Positions 13,201 through 25,200 of a stretch of 64,000 bases of DNA are shown piece by piece. The DNA comes from Tribonema minus. Taxonomy: Eukaryota > Sar > Xanthophyceae > Tribonematales > Tribonemataceae. Every line of letters begins with the position of its first letter. Position 1 is the stretch's first letter. The stretch covers positions 62,001-126,000 of the forward strand of contig JAFCMP010000139.1 of NCBI GenBank assembly GCA_017506865.1, read 5' to 3'. The position numbers and the translations under genes were made by a program. The notes below the pieces were generated by a model that ran no database searches, had not been told where the DNA came from, and was given only the letters and a program-made list of their open reading frames with translations.

Positions 13201-16200
13201 TTCCCTCAATCCACAACATGGTGAACTGACTCAGTCAGACCTGCCTGTCGGTTGGTCATTTCCTTGTTACAGCCTACCAGCACGCCCACAGCAAACCCAA
13301 CTGCGAAGCCTACTGCCGTGCCCACGGCAGATCCAACCTCTAAGCCTACCGCCACGGTAAGTTGTCGTGTTGGACTCTTTAAGCGGTCGCTTGTACCGTA
13401 ATGTTGCAAAGGCCTCAACCTGGTGGCACTGCAGCAGTGCTCAAATGCTAGCTGGTTTGGAAGACAAATTGTACAGATTCAGTCTATATGTATTTGTGAT
13501 AAGATGATCATTATAATGTTCACATCATATTCTTAGTGTTGTACTACTACACAGCATTGCTAGCAAGAACTGCCGTGCGTGCAACTTGGTCTGCCCCAGG
13601 GGCTTAAGTACGTAGGGCCAGCAGTGGTGGCAGGTGACTCAGAGTCCTCGCATGATGTGAAGTGTCAAGTTCTCTGAGTCAGCTGAGACCACCTTTGAAT
13701 CGATTTTTTTTCCGAAACCAACATGTGGCCTGGAAACTTCAAATTATACATCTGCCATTGGTAGTGTTAACCAGCCAGCCACTGTCACTGAAATGTTGGG
13801 CACATTACGTAATCCGACTTTCCGGGGCCATGAAGAGCAGTCATAATGGACCAACTTGGTGTGCAGTGCGCCCAGGTATTAACGCATATGGGCGCCATGC
13901 ATTGCATGTCAAGACTTATAAGTACTTAGTGCATTAAGTTTTTCTTCTTCTTAGTTACATGACAGTCATTTATGGCTGACAAGCTCATGGCAACACTTAC
14001 GGTAGCCAGAGCATAGTGTCGCCCAACTGACTACCTGAAGCCTAAGTTATGGAGAAGCCTACATAAAGTGCACTGACATTATTCAGCACTTCAGCAACAG
14101 CTCTGCAAGCGTGCGCAGACAACAGGCAGGCAATCGTACCTTCACTCCACAACTTGAACATAGTGAACTGAGTCAGTCGGACATGCCTGCCCATCGATTG
14201 GTCATATCCATTTTACAGCCTACCAGAACGCCAACAGCCAACCCAACCGCGAAGCCTACTGCTGTGCCCACGGCAGATCCAACCTCTAAGCCTACCGCCA
14301 CGGTGAGTTGACTTGTCGGACTCTTTGAGCAGCATTACTTACACAGTTCAACAGGAAAGGCCTGGTGGCAGCAGTGCTCACATGCTTAGTGAAAGCACGC
14401 CGCCAGATGTATGAATTGATTATTAATGTGTGCAGCATGTCTTTTGTAATTATTTTTGTACTGCTTCACACTATCATGAACTGGTGTGCGTGTGATGTGG
14501 TCTGGGGCTTGAGTAATACGCAGGGGTAGCGGTGGTGGCAAGTGACGTAGAGTCCTCACACGCCGTGGAGTGTCAACTCCTCTGATCAGACTCGAGTCAG
14601 CTGAGCCCACTCCTGAACCAATTGCACAAGCAATCACTATGACCTGGAGACTTGTACTTTGGTAGTGTAGTAGTTGTAGTAGTTGAAAATGTGGAGTACC
14701 TTTAATCATGTAGAGCATACTCTACTTCGTGCTATACTCTTAGGGTAGTAGTGTAAATAGTAGAGTAAAAGCATTCGAATTTGACGCACGAGTAAGGGGC
14801 AGGTCATACACAGATTTGTAACTTTTAATAGTAACAATTGTACTCGACCCAAGAATGGCCTGCCAACTGTAGCGCTATTTTACATTCTAGCCTATTTGAA
14901 CATTTTTCAAACACAAAAATGTAATCCTCAACAGCGTACTTTGCGACTAGCCTTAATGACTACTTGAAAATACTGAGTGACAATTGTTCTCTACTTGGAT
15001 ACTCTAAAGTTATTTTAACTTGTCCTGCCTGTGATACTGTATCGGTTGTAGTGAGGCAACCCTAGGTGGAGCAGTAGTTGAAGTAGGGTTCGAATTGCAA
15101 ATGCCTTTTGTGCTATATAAGACATCTGGCACCATGACCTCCTGACTGGACTTCTTTCCACCGCCTTGGCTGCTGGCATTGCTTCCATTTTATATGGGCT
15201 TGCACACAGTACACGGGTGTGTGGAACTGAGGTCTCAGGAGTGCTGAGGTGTGTAGTTTTCTAGTTTGTAGTACATTTTAACAGCAGTGAGGAAACTTGT
15301 GCTCAATATGGCAATCGGCAGGACACATTGTCGTACAGGTCGAAATGCGTTGCATAGACCACCTGGGCGCACACGGTCATCTTGTGGTGCTGGGCACGCC
15401 ACATACACCGCCTTTCCGGACCACAGCCAGTGTGGACCAACTCAGTCTCTCCGGACCACAGCCAGTGTGGACCAACTCAGTAAGTCAAGTGCATTTGCTG
15501 TTTGGTAGTCAGGCGTTATTTGTGGCTGACAATTGCAGTGCTCAAGCCCATGGCAATATTTACAGTGCACAGTGCCTACTCGCGCCGAATTGACTGGCAG
15601 ACTGCCTGAAGTCAAGTCATGGCAAAGCCCATCATCAGCACTTCAGCAACAGCTCTGCGAGCGTGCGCAAGACAACTTGTTGAACAGGCAAGCGATCATT
15701 CGTTCAATCCGCAACATGGTGAAGTGACTCAGTCAGACCTGCCTGTCGGTTCGTCATTTCCTTGTTACAGCCTACCAGCACGCCCACAGCAAACCCAACT
15801 GCGAAGCCTACTGCCGTGCCCACGGCAGATCCAACCTCTAAGCCTACCGCCATGGTGAGTTGTCGTGGGGGCCTCTTTGAGCAGCCGCTTGTATTGTGCT
15901 GTTGAAACTTTTCAGGCAGGTGGCGCTGCAGCAGTGCTCAAATGCCAAGTGGTGTTCAGAAGACAAAATGTATTGACTCAGTCTGTATGTAATTATGATA
16001 AGTTGCTCAATTCAATCTTAACAACATGTTTTTAAATAGTGTTGTACTACTACTGTACACGGTATTGCTAGCAAGAACTGGCGTGCGTGTAATTTGGTCT
16101 GGCCCAGGGGCTTAAGTACGCAGGGTCAGCGTTGGTGGCAAGTGACTCAGGGTCCTCATATGCCGTGAAGTCAAGTTCTCTGAGTGTCGCTGTGCTGATC

Positions 16201-19200
16201 CCACTTCTGAACCAATTTTTTTGGGCAAAAACAATACGCTCTGACATGAAAACTTTGTTGTACATCTGCCATTGGTAGTGTCAACCAGCCAGCCACTGTC
16301 ACGGTGATGTTGGGCACATTGCGTACTCCTACTTTCCGGGGCCATAAAGAGCAGTCATAATGGACCAACTAAGTTGGTGTGCGCCCAAGTATTGACGCAT
16401 ATGAGCGCCATACATTGCATGTCGAGACTTCGTGCATTTGGTGTTTTATAGCTAGCAGCCATTGATGGCTGACAAGACCATGGCAACATTTACGGTAGCC
16501 AGAGCATAGTATCACCCAACTGACTGCCTGAGGCCTAAGTTATGGAGGAGCATATAGTGTACTGACATCATTCAGCACTTTAGCAACAGCTCTGCAAGCG
16601 TGCGCAGACAACAGGCAGGCAATCGTACCGTCACTCCACAACTTGAACATAGTGAACTGACTCAGTCGCACATGCCTGCCCATCGATTGGTCGTTCCCAT
16701 TTTACAGCCTACCAGAACGCCCACAGCCAACCCAACTGCGAAGCCTACTGCTATGCCCACGGCAAAACCAACCTCTACGCCTACTGCCACGGTAAGTCTT
16801 GTCGGGCCCTTCGAGCAGCTGCTTATCATAGTATACTGTTGAAAAGGCGTAGTGGCAGCAGCGCTCACACGCTTACTGAAGGCAAATATATACGAAAAGG
16901 AATCAAAAGATCGTAGAGCTCTAGGTGACATGGGATGGTTATATATATATATGATATTTATGATAAAAGTGACCATTAATGTGTGCAGTAGTATTGTGCT
17001 AATACATACTAGCATTAATCGGCGTGCATGCAATGGTCTGGGGCTTGGGTACGTAGGTCTAGCTGTGACAGCTATCTGACTGAGAGTCCTCACATGTTGT
17101 ACTACATCAATTGCTTTCAGCATCCGCTGAGTCTGACTCACCTGAGCCCACTCTTGAACCAATTGCGAAAGCAAAGCACGCTTATGACCTGGAGACTTGT
17201 TATCATAAATATCATATTGTTCTTGAAATGGAAATGTAGAGTACATGCAGTGCACTCCCATATGTAGAATATACTCAAATGTTACAGTTACAGTAGCAGC
17301 TGAGAGTAGTACCACGTAGGTTGAATAGTAGCGTACAGCACTTGGGTTGTATGCAACAAGCACAGCTCACACAAGAAGTTGCCAGTCGTACTCAACTTAA
17401 AACATACATGTCACTCTCAAGAGTGTACTATTCGACTACTCTAGTTAAAAAATGAGTAGCACTCGTCGTCTAGCTACTCTACTCGTCCTGCCTGTGATAC
17501 TGTCATGACTGCAGTCATATTGTGGTGTTGGGCACGCCATATGAAGTCCCTCTCCGGGGCCGAGAGCAGGCAGTATACGTTTATGGACCAACTCAGCGCC
17601 ACATTGTAAGTCACGTGCATTCGCTGTGTTGTAGCCAGGCACCATTAGACTTTATGGCTGACAATTGCTCTGGCCCATGGCAATATTTACAGTGGACAAA
17701 GCCTAGTAGCACCACCATGCAGCAGTTCAGCAAAAGCTTTTCATCATACGCACCACAACAGGTAATCATGAACTTGAAAGTCAAGCCATATTATGATGGT
17801 GGACTGACGTGCCTATCCGTCGGTCAATGGCATTTCCATTTTACAGCCTACCAGCACGCCCACAGCAAACCCAACGGTGAAGCCTACTGCCGTGCCTACG
17901 GCAGATCCAACTTCTAAGCCTACTGCCACGGTAAGTTGACTTGGCAGACTCAGAGTCTTTGAGCTGCCACTTGACTGAATCGACTGTTGGAAAGGCCTGG
18001 TGGCAGCAGTGCTTATGTACTTACCAAAGACAAAGGCATACTTCAAAGTAGTCTATGTACATTTAAAGTACTACTTGAAGTACTTGCTTATGTTATTGCT
18101 AAATTGATCATACAAATGTTTGCAGCATGTTTATAAACAGTACCGTACTACTACATCCAATATTAGTAATTATATTGCTAGCATAAGGTGGCGTGTGTGC
18201 AATTCGGTCTGGGGCTTAAGTACACAGCCTGAGGGCTAGCGGTAGTGGCAAGACTTGTCGAGTTCTCACATAATGCTGTGGACCGGCAAGTCCTCTGAGT
18301 TCGCTGAGCTCACTCCTGCACCAAGTGCAAAGCAATTGCGCTATGACCTGAAGACTTCAAGTTGCACATCTGCCAGTGGACTACATCATTTAGTATAGCA
18401 GAGGACAGTAGTACAGCCACTGTGGCACAGTGACTGTGATAGTGGACACATTTTGTGATTGTCCTTTCTGTGGTTGTTAAGAGCAGTCATTATGGACCAA
18501 CTTTGTGTGCGCAGGTGTTGGCCCACATTACGCATTGCGTCCGACGAGTCGCATGTCAGGATGTGGTGATTTGGTGCATTTGCTGTTGCACAATGATCAG
18601 CCTTTCTGGCTGACAAGCCCATGGCAACATTTACGAGCCAGAGACTAGCGCCCAACTGACTGCCTGAACCTGAAGTCATGGGAGAGCCTATTGACATTAT
18701 GCAGCACTTCAGCAGCAGCTCTGCAAGCGTGCGCAGACGACAGGCAGGCAAAATCACCTTCAATCCACAACTTGGTGAACTGACTCAGTCGGACCTGCCT
18801 TTGGCTGGTCATTTCTATTTTGCAGCCTACCAGCACGCCCACAGCAAACCCGACTGCGAAGCCTACTGCCGTGCCTACGGCAGATCCAACCTCTAAGCCC
18901 ACCGCCACGGTAAGTTGTCATGTCGGACTCAGATCTCGAGTCTTTAAGCGGCCGCTTGACGCTTGACAAGTTGAATGACAGTAACTTTTGAAAAGGCTGG
19001 TGGCAGCAGTGCTCAAATGCTTACTGAAGACTGTGGCTAATGTATGAAGTATGAATATTTATGACAAAGCGATCATTAATTCGACCATTAAATGTTTGCA
19101 GCATGCTTTGTGGATTTTACCACTTCATGCAAGCATAAGCTAGCGTGCATGCGCTTTGTTCTGGGGCTTGTGTATGTAGGTCCAACAGTGACGGCAATCT

Positions 19201-22200
19201 GACTGAGAGTCCTCACATATTGTATTACTTCTGTTCAAATTGCTTTCAAGATCCTCTGAGTCGGCTGAGCCCACTCTTGAAGCACTGGCGCTTGCGAAAG
19301 CAATCATGCTTATGACCTCCGGCAATCTGACTGAAAGTTGTAATACGTAAATTTGCTGTGAAAAATCATCTGAGTCGCGGAGCCCACTCCTGAACCATTT
19401 TTGCAAGCAATCACGCTTATGACGGAGACTTGTGATCTGTAGTATGCTCTGGAAATGCAGAGCATACTCCATTATGTAGAGCATACTTGAGTGTACAGTC
19501 GCAGAGTAGTACGTATGGACTTGTATTTATAAAGGCCCAAGGGAGGCCGGGTTGCCTATGCAATCGAAAAGCTTGCGTCAACGCAGCAGCCTAGTCTGCG
19601 CTGTGCCCTAGGAGCTTGGATACCGGCGCCGCAACACAGCCCAGCATTCGCGCTCCACGTGTGTACGCCATGACGCGCTCCGCCAACTCCCGCGCCAGCG
19701 ATATGCTCAGCTCAATGAGGATCTGACGCTTAGCTAACCCGGCCTTGCGTAACACATCTGCCTTCCCCCCCCCTGAGCACAGTGCTGAGTGCATTGCCAA
19801 CTCCTTAACAAAAAGGCTTGTCTGCTTGCCCAGCCGTCCGTACGACTCCTGCACGAATGGCACAAAAGCCCAAGATGACGTCAAGGTGCCGGTGTGGTGC
19901 TTGACCTTCGCGTCCTCCCCCACCCCAGCAGCATAGCCGTCCGTGTTCGAGGCATTTGTTTTGCCTGTCAGGTACGAGCTCGCTGTGGGCGCGCGCACAC
20001 TTGTGTCTAGCACTATTCCCTTGTTACGGTATGCACTGCTAAAGTGCAGACACCCTGGGTCAATGACTGTGTCCGCCCGATACCCCGGTACCTTGAAGAC
20101 GCTAGCGTCCTCATTGCGGACAATAGAGACATGGTGCTGTCTCAAGATGCGCTGCAGGCACCGCTTTTGGGCAGTGTGTGTCGCGTTGTGCCCCCGTATG
20201 TGCTGGCTGGGGCAGCTGATCGCATGCGTGGAGGTGGGGCTCACATCACTGCACCGCCATGGGCACACCTCGCCCTGTATGCCCCACCCGTCTATGAAGA
20301 TCGCAATCAAAATCATCGTGGCTGCTGCCATGCTGGAGATGAGCGCCGCACCCGGGCGGTCATTGGCAGTGGGTGGCACGCTCATCCACGCCATTGCCCC
20401 GGACGCACGCTGGCTGCGCAGCTGCGCCAGGACCCGTGCGCTAGCCTGTTGGCGGCGGCGGCTGGTGTCGCGCGAGTCACCAATAGGTGCAGCCTGCGTC
20501 GGCTTGCCCACGGCACCAGCCGAGGCAGCCTCTAGGTCCTCCACCAGGCAATCCTCGTATTGACGTCGAAGAACATTTGAAAGGCCGGCTTGTAGTCCGT
20601 GCGTGAAGTGACCGCGCCGGCGGCGGGGCACTACCTTCCTGCAGATCTCGTCAGCATAGGCCTCCCAGTCGTCGTCGTCGTCCTCCTGCCCGCCGCTGCA
20701 GCTGCTTTCTTCCGCGCTAGTTTGTGTTTTAGCGGGCGTGGAAGGGGCAGCCGCGGCAGCGGCTTGAGGGCCAGGTACGGTCGCCGCCGCAGCGGCCGCC
20801 TCGGCGCCAGGCACAATGCCGTGGGTGTGTGGGGCTGGCTCAGTGGTCACTGTCTCCGTGACGGCAGTTGCGGCGTAGATCGCTTGCACCTCAGTGGGGA
20901 GCGTCGACGCTGCGGCCGTCGTATCTGCTGCCCACCGTAGCAACGATGCTGGGAGCTGCTCGGCCACAGCTGTGCGTGATTTTTCGCCGCCATCAGCTGT
21001 CAGCGCTCGCGTAGAGCGTCGCACGGCCTCGATGATTGGCGGCAGTCCCTGGTCCTCGCGTATTGCGCATGAGTGCTGCGCGAACCAGGTGACTGCGCCG
21101 TGTTCGTCAGTGCCGAGCCTCAGGGCCCCTGCTGCCACAGTGGCATGAATTATTGCCGGCCTCAGTGTTGTGCATGCCTGGGCTGTGTATGCGGCTGGTG
21201 CCAGTAGCCCCAAAAGCGGCATGCCCAGACCGCCTCGTCGCTCCGGCAACCGTGACGCCCGCAGTGGCACTGCGATGTCCGTGAGTTCTGGCGGGCCCAA
21301 GCGCGGCAATACCAGCACGCTGCCACTGCTGGCTTCCTCATTGTCGCCAGCAGTGCAGGCGGCCAGCAGGTGTGACTTCATGGCTGCCGCGGTAGAGCAG
21401 CCGTGCAGATGCAGCATGCGTTCGAGCGTCCATGCACAGAACCCGTCAAACGCGTGCAACCATGTCTCACTCAAAGCCGTGTCAACGACCCGAGCTAAGA
21501 AGCCCATGCGCTTCGTCAGTGACCTGCGTAGAATGAACTGTGCTGCCTGTAGGTGATGCCGCGCCATTCCAGCTAGCTGCCACGACAATCGCCATGTCCC
21601 TGCGTCGACAAGATGCTTGCTCATGGCAGCGTGCACATAGGCTGGGTGCCCTACCGGTACCCCGACCGACGTAAAGCCCTGACTGGATTCTGGCATGGTG
21701 GTGTCCACAAACGGTATGTCAAGGGCGCGCAGGCGTGCTCTGGCCGCTTCATCAAACACTGTGCCGCGCATGGCGATGGCCAGCGACTTGTCTGGTCGAA
21801 CGCGTAGGCCCCCTGCCGCCAGCCGGCGGATCACCTCTGCCACCCCAGCGGCCGCTGCATCGTCGAAGTAGGCAGCTTGCAGCACGTTGAGGTCATCCAG
21901 GAAAGCGCAGTGCGGGGCTGGCGGTTCCGCTGTGCTGTGGCCGTAGGCCGGCATACTGCCGGGCGTCGCATTCACTCCATCAGGGTAGAAGAGTAGGAAG
22001 GCCGCTGCCACTGCAAAGTACAGCGGCCCTAGAGGGTCCCCTTGCTGGCACCCTAGGTGGGAGCAGATAATGCGAGCTTCACCGTTCACCTCCACCCGCA
22101 TCTCTGGGGCAGTGTCACCACAGTATACGGACTCAAAGTGCGGGAGCAGCTCCGGACAGAAGAGCATAAGCCCCCGCACAATGGCGGCGCGATCCACACT

Positions 22201-25200
22201 GTTAAATGCGTTCTCACAGTCCAGTTGGATAGTGGTGCCATACAGCTCGTGCCACACGCGCGCGCGCGCTGCCACATGCTCGACGCCAGACCGGTATCCT
22301 ACGCCAAACTGCGACATGGAGGCCAGCAGCCCCGATATCTTGCCCTTGACACTCCGTGCCGCTGTGGACCCGAGGAGTCTGCGCCAGACACTGCAGAGTA
22401 GTACTGCGTAGAGAGAACAGTATAGTACAGCACTTAAATTCCAAGTAGCAAGCACAGCTCACACAAGGAGTTGTCACTCATACTTGACTCAAAAAGGCAT
22501 GCGAACTGGGTTGCCATCCGAACATCTTACGCATACATGTGCACATTACTCTCAATAGTGCACTACTCAATTACTTTATTTCAAAAAACGAGTAGTGCTC
22601 GTCGTCTAGTTGATCTACTTGTCCCACCTGTGATGCTGTATCAGTCGTATTCTGGTGCTGGGCACGCCATATGAAACGCCTTTCCGGGGCCAAGAGCAGT
22701 CAGTATACATTTATGGACCAACTTAACGCCATGTTGTATTTCATGTGCATCTGCTGTTCTGTTGTCAGGCACCATTTATGGCTGACAATTTCTCAAGCCC
22801 ACATTTCACAGTGGAAAGAGCCTATTCCTAGTGCACCCATCGCGAAGCGGTTCAGTGAAAGCACTGCAATTGTGCGCAGCACAACAGGCGACCATGACGA
22901 ACGTCACAAATCAAGCCATATATATCTTTTTGACTGCGGATATAGGTGTACTGCTTGACTTGTGGCCAATTGCTGCAGCAGCGGCGACCACGGTCATTGA
23001 TGGAAGGCACTTGCGGCTAACCATCCCTTGTCACCTAGAGGTCTACAATCTTTTGATTCATTTTCATAAATGATGGTGAACTGACCTGCACATCGGTTGG
23101 TCAATCACATTTCTATTTCACAGCCTACCAGCACACCCACAGCCAACCCAACTGCGAAGCCTACTGCCGTGCCCACGGCGGATCCCACCTCTGAGCCTAC
23201 TGCCACGGTAGGTTGTCTCGTCGGACTCAGAGCCTTTGAGAAGCCTCTTGACAAACTGAATCGACTGTTGAAAAGGCCTGATGGCAGCGGTGCCCACATG
23301 CTGGCTCAGGCTGATTCAGAAGACAAATGTATGGTCTGTACATATTTGACGTAAATGATAAATTGATCTTTGGAATGTTTGCAGCACTTTTACAAACGTA
23401 CTGCTATATCCAGTATCGCTAGCATAAAGTGGCGCGCATGCAATTTGTTCTGGGGCTTGAGTAGTACGCAGCCTGAAGGCTAGCGGTGATGGCAAGGCTT
23501 AACGAGTCCTCACATGATGCTGTGGACTTCCAATGTCCTCTGAGTCCGCTGAGTTCACTCTTGAACCAGTTGCGAAAGCAATCGCACTGAGAGTTCAAAT
23601 TGTGCATCTGCCAGTGGTGATATCAGGTACTACATAGTACAGCATTATAGCAGACTCTCAGACTCTGAGGTCAGCAGTACGGCCACTATGGTACTTGCAC
23701 ATTTTGTAATCCTCCTTTCTGCGGCCATGAAGAGCAGTCAACTGGGTGTGCGCTCAGGTGTTAGTGCACATTAGCGCCATGCGTCGCTTGTCCAGACCTG
23801 GTGCTTTTGCTGCTTCACAGTTAGCAGCTTTGTCTGGCTGACAAGCCCATGGCAGCATTTACGGTAGCCAGAGCCTAGCGCCCAACTGACTGCCCGAACC
23901 TGAAGTCATTGTGGAGCCTACTGGCATCATGCAGCACTTCAGCAACGGCTCTGCAAGCATGTGTAGACAAGGGGCAGGCAAAGTCGTGCTTTCAATCCAC
24001 AACATGATGAACTGACTCAGGCAGACCTGCCTATTGTCTGATCATTTCCATTTCACAGCCTACCAGCACGCCCACAGCCAGCCCAACTGCGAAGCCAACT
24101 GCCGTGCCCACGGCAGATCCAACCTCTACGCCTACCGCCACGGTAAGTTGACTTGCCGGACTCAGAGTCTTTGAGCAGCCGCTTGACAGTATTTTAGCAT
24201 TAACATGGCCATGAGCAGGGGCCATGCGCATGAAGTTGAAAAGGCCTGGTGGCAGCAGCGCTCACATGCTTACTGAATACACATGGAGTCTATATGCATT
24301 TAAAATGATGAATTAATCATGAAAGATTTGCATCATGTCATGAATAGTACTTTGAAGTATCGTACTACTAAAAACAGTAACTACTAGCATAATCTGGCGT
24401 GCGTGCGGTTCGGTGTAGGCCTTAGAGTATGCAGGTCTAGCGGTTGTGGCAAGTGACAGGTAGCCCTCACATGTTTGGAGCATCAAGTCCTCTGTATCAG
24501 CTGAGCCCTTAGGCTGGGCCAGTCCTAAACCAATTGCGGAAGCAATCACACTGTGACCTGGAGGCTTCAAGTTGTACATCTTCCAGACTGAGTGGTTGTG
24601 TTAAGTATAGCAGAGGCCCGACTCAGCACCATAAAGTACCGGGTAAACAGCCCCCTAGCGGTGAACAGCCTCTGCGCTGTAAAAGACCCGGGGGTCTTAT
24701 AGCACCAGGGGGTCACTGCCTCCTTGAGCCCCCATACATGGTAAAAGATCCGGGGGTTGTTTGCCATGTAATGCTTTTGTTGTAACCTATACCCATGTCA
24801 CCACAATTATACTCAGAGCACCATGAGTAACGTGTGTTAATGTGTGCGTATGTCATGTCACCGTGCCTGACAGCACATGCTGCCCTGCTCAACTGCAGAT
24901 ATATTATATTATTGTTGTGTGTTTATTTGTTAGGCCTAACCCTTCTTCAAGTCCGTTCTCCAAGTTTTTTTTGCCGAGGTGGAAAGCGAAAGGAGTCCAC
25001 GCTGACCGTGGATCGGACCTCACTATTATACTTTAGGCTATAACGGTGTTGCAGCCATTGCCTGACTTGTCAGGCATGCGCCCGAGAGGTCCATCCATTG
25101 TGTCATCACAACAATGATGTCGGCGCCCTTTCTGTGAGCAACTACAGTACACAGCGCGCTGGTGATCCTCTCGAATACTTCAAGAACCAAAGCGCAGCGC

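Noticed and set aside
16662-17363. 233-codon minus-strand open frame across an array unit
   Set aside because: It runs antisense through an array exon and both introns. Antisense open frames over the PT exons (reading AVGTAVGFAVG...) recur in every unit as a by-product of the exon sequence.
19943-21556. Long plus-strand open frames opposite the retroelement
   Set aside because: They are shadows of the GC-rich reverse transcriptase ORF, which has clear motifs on the minus strand.
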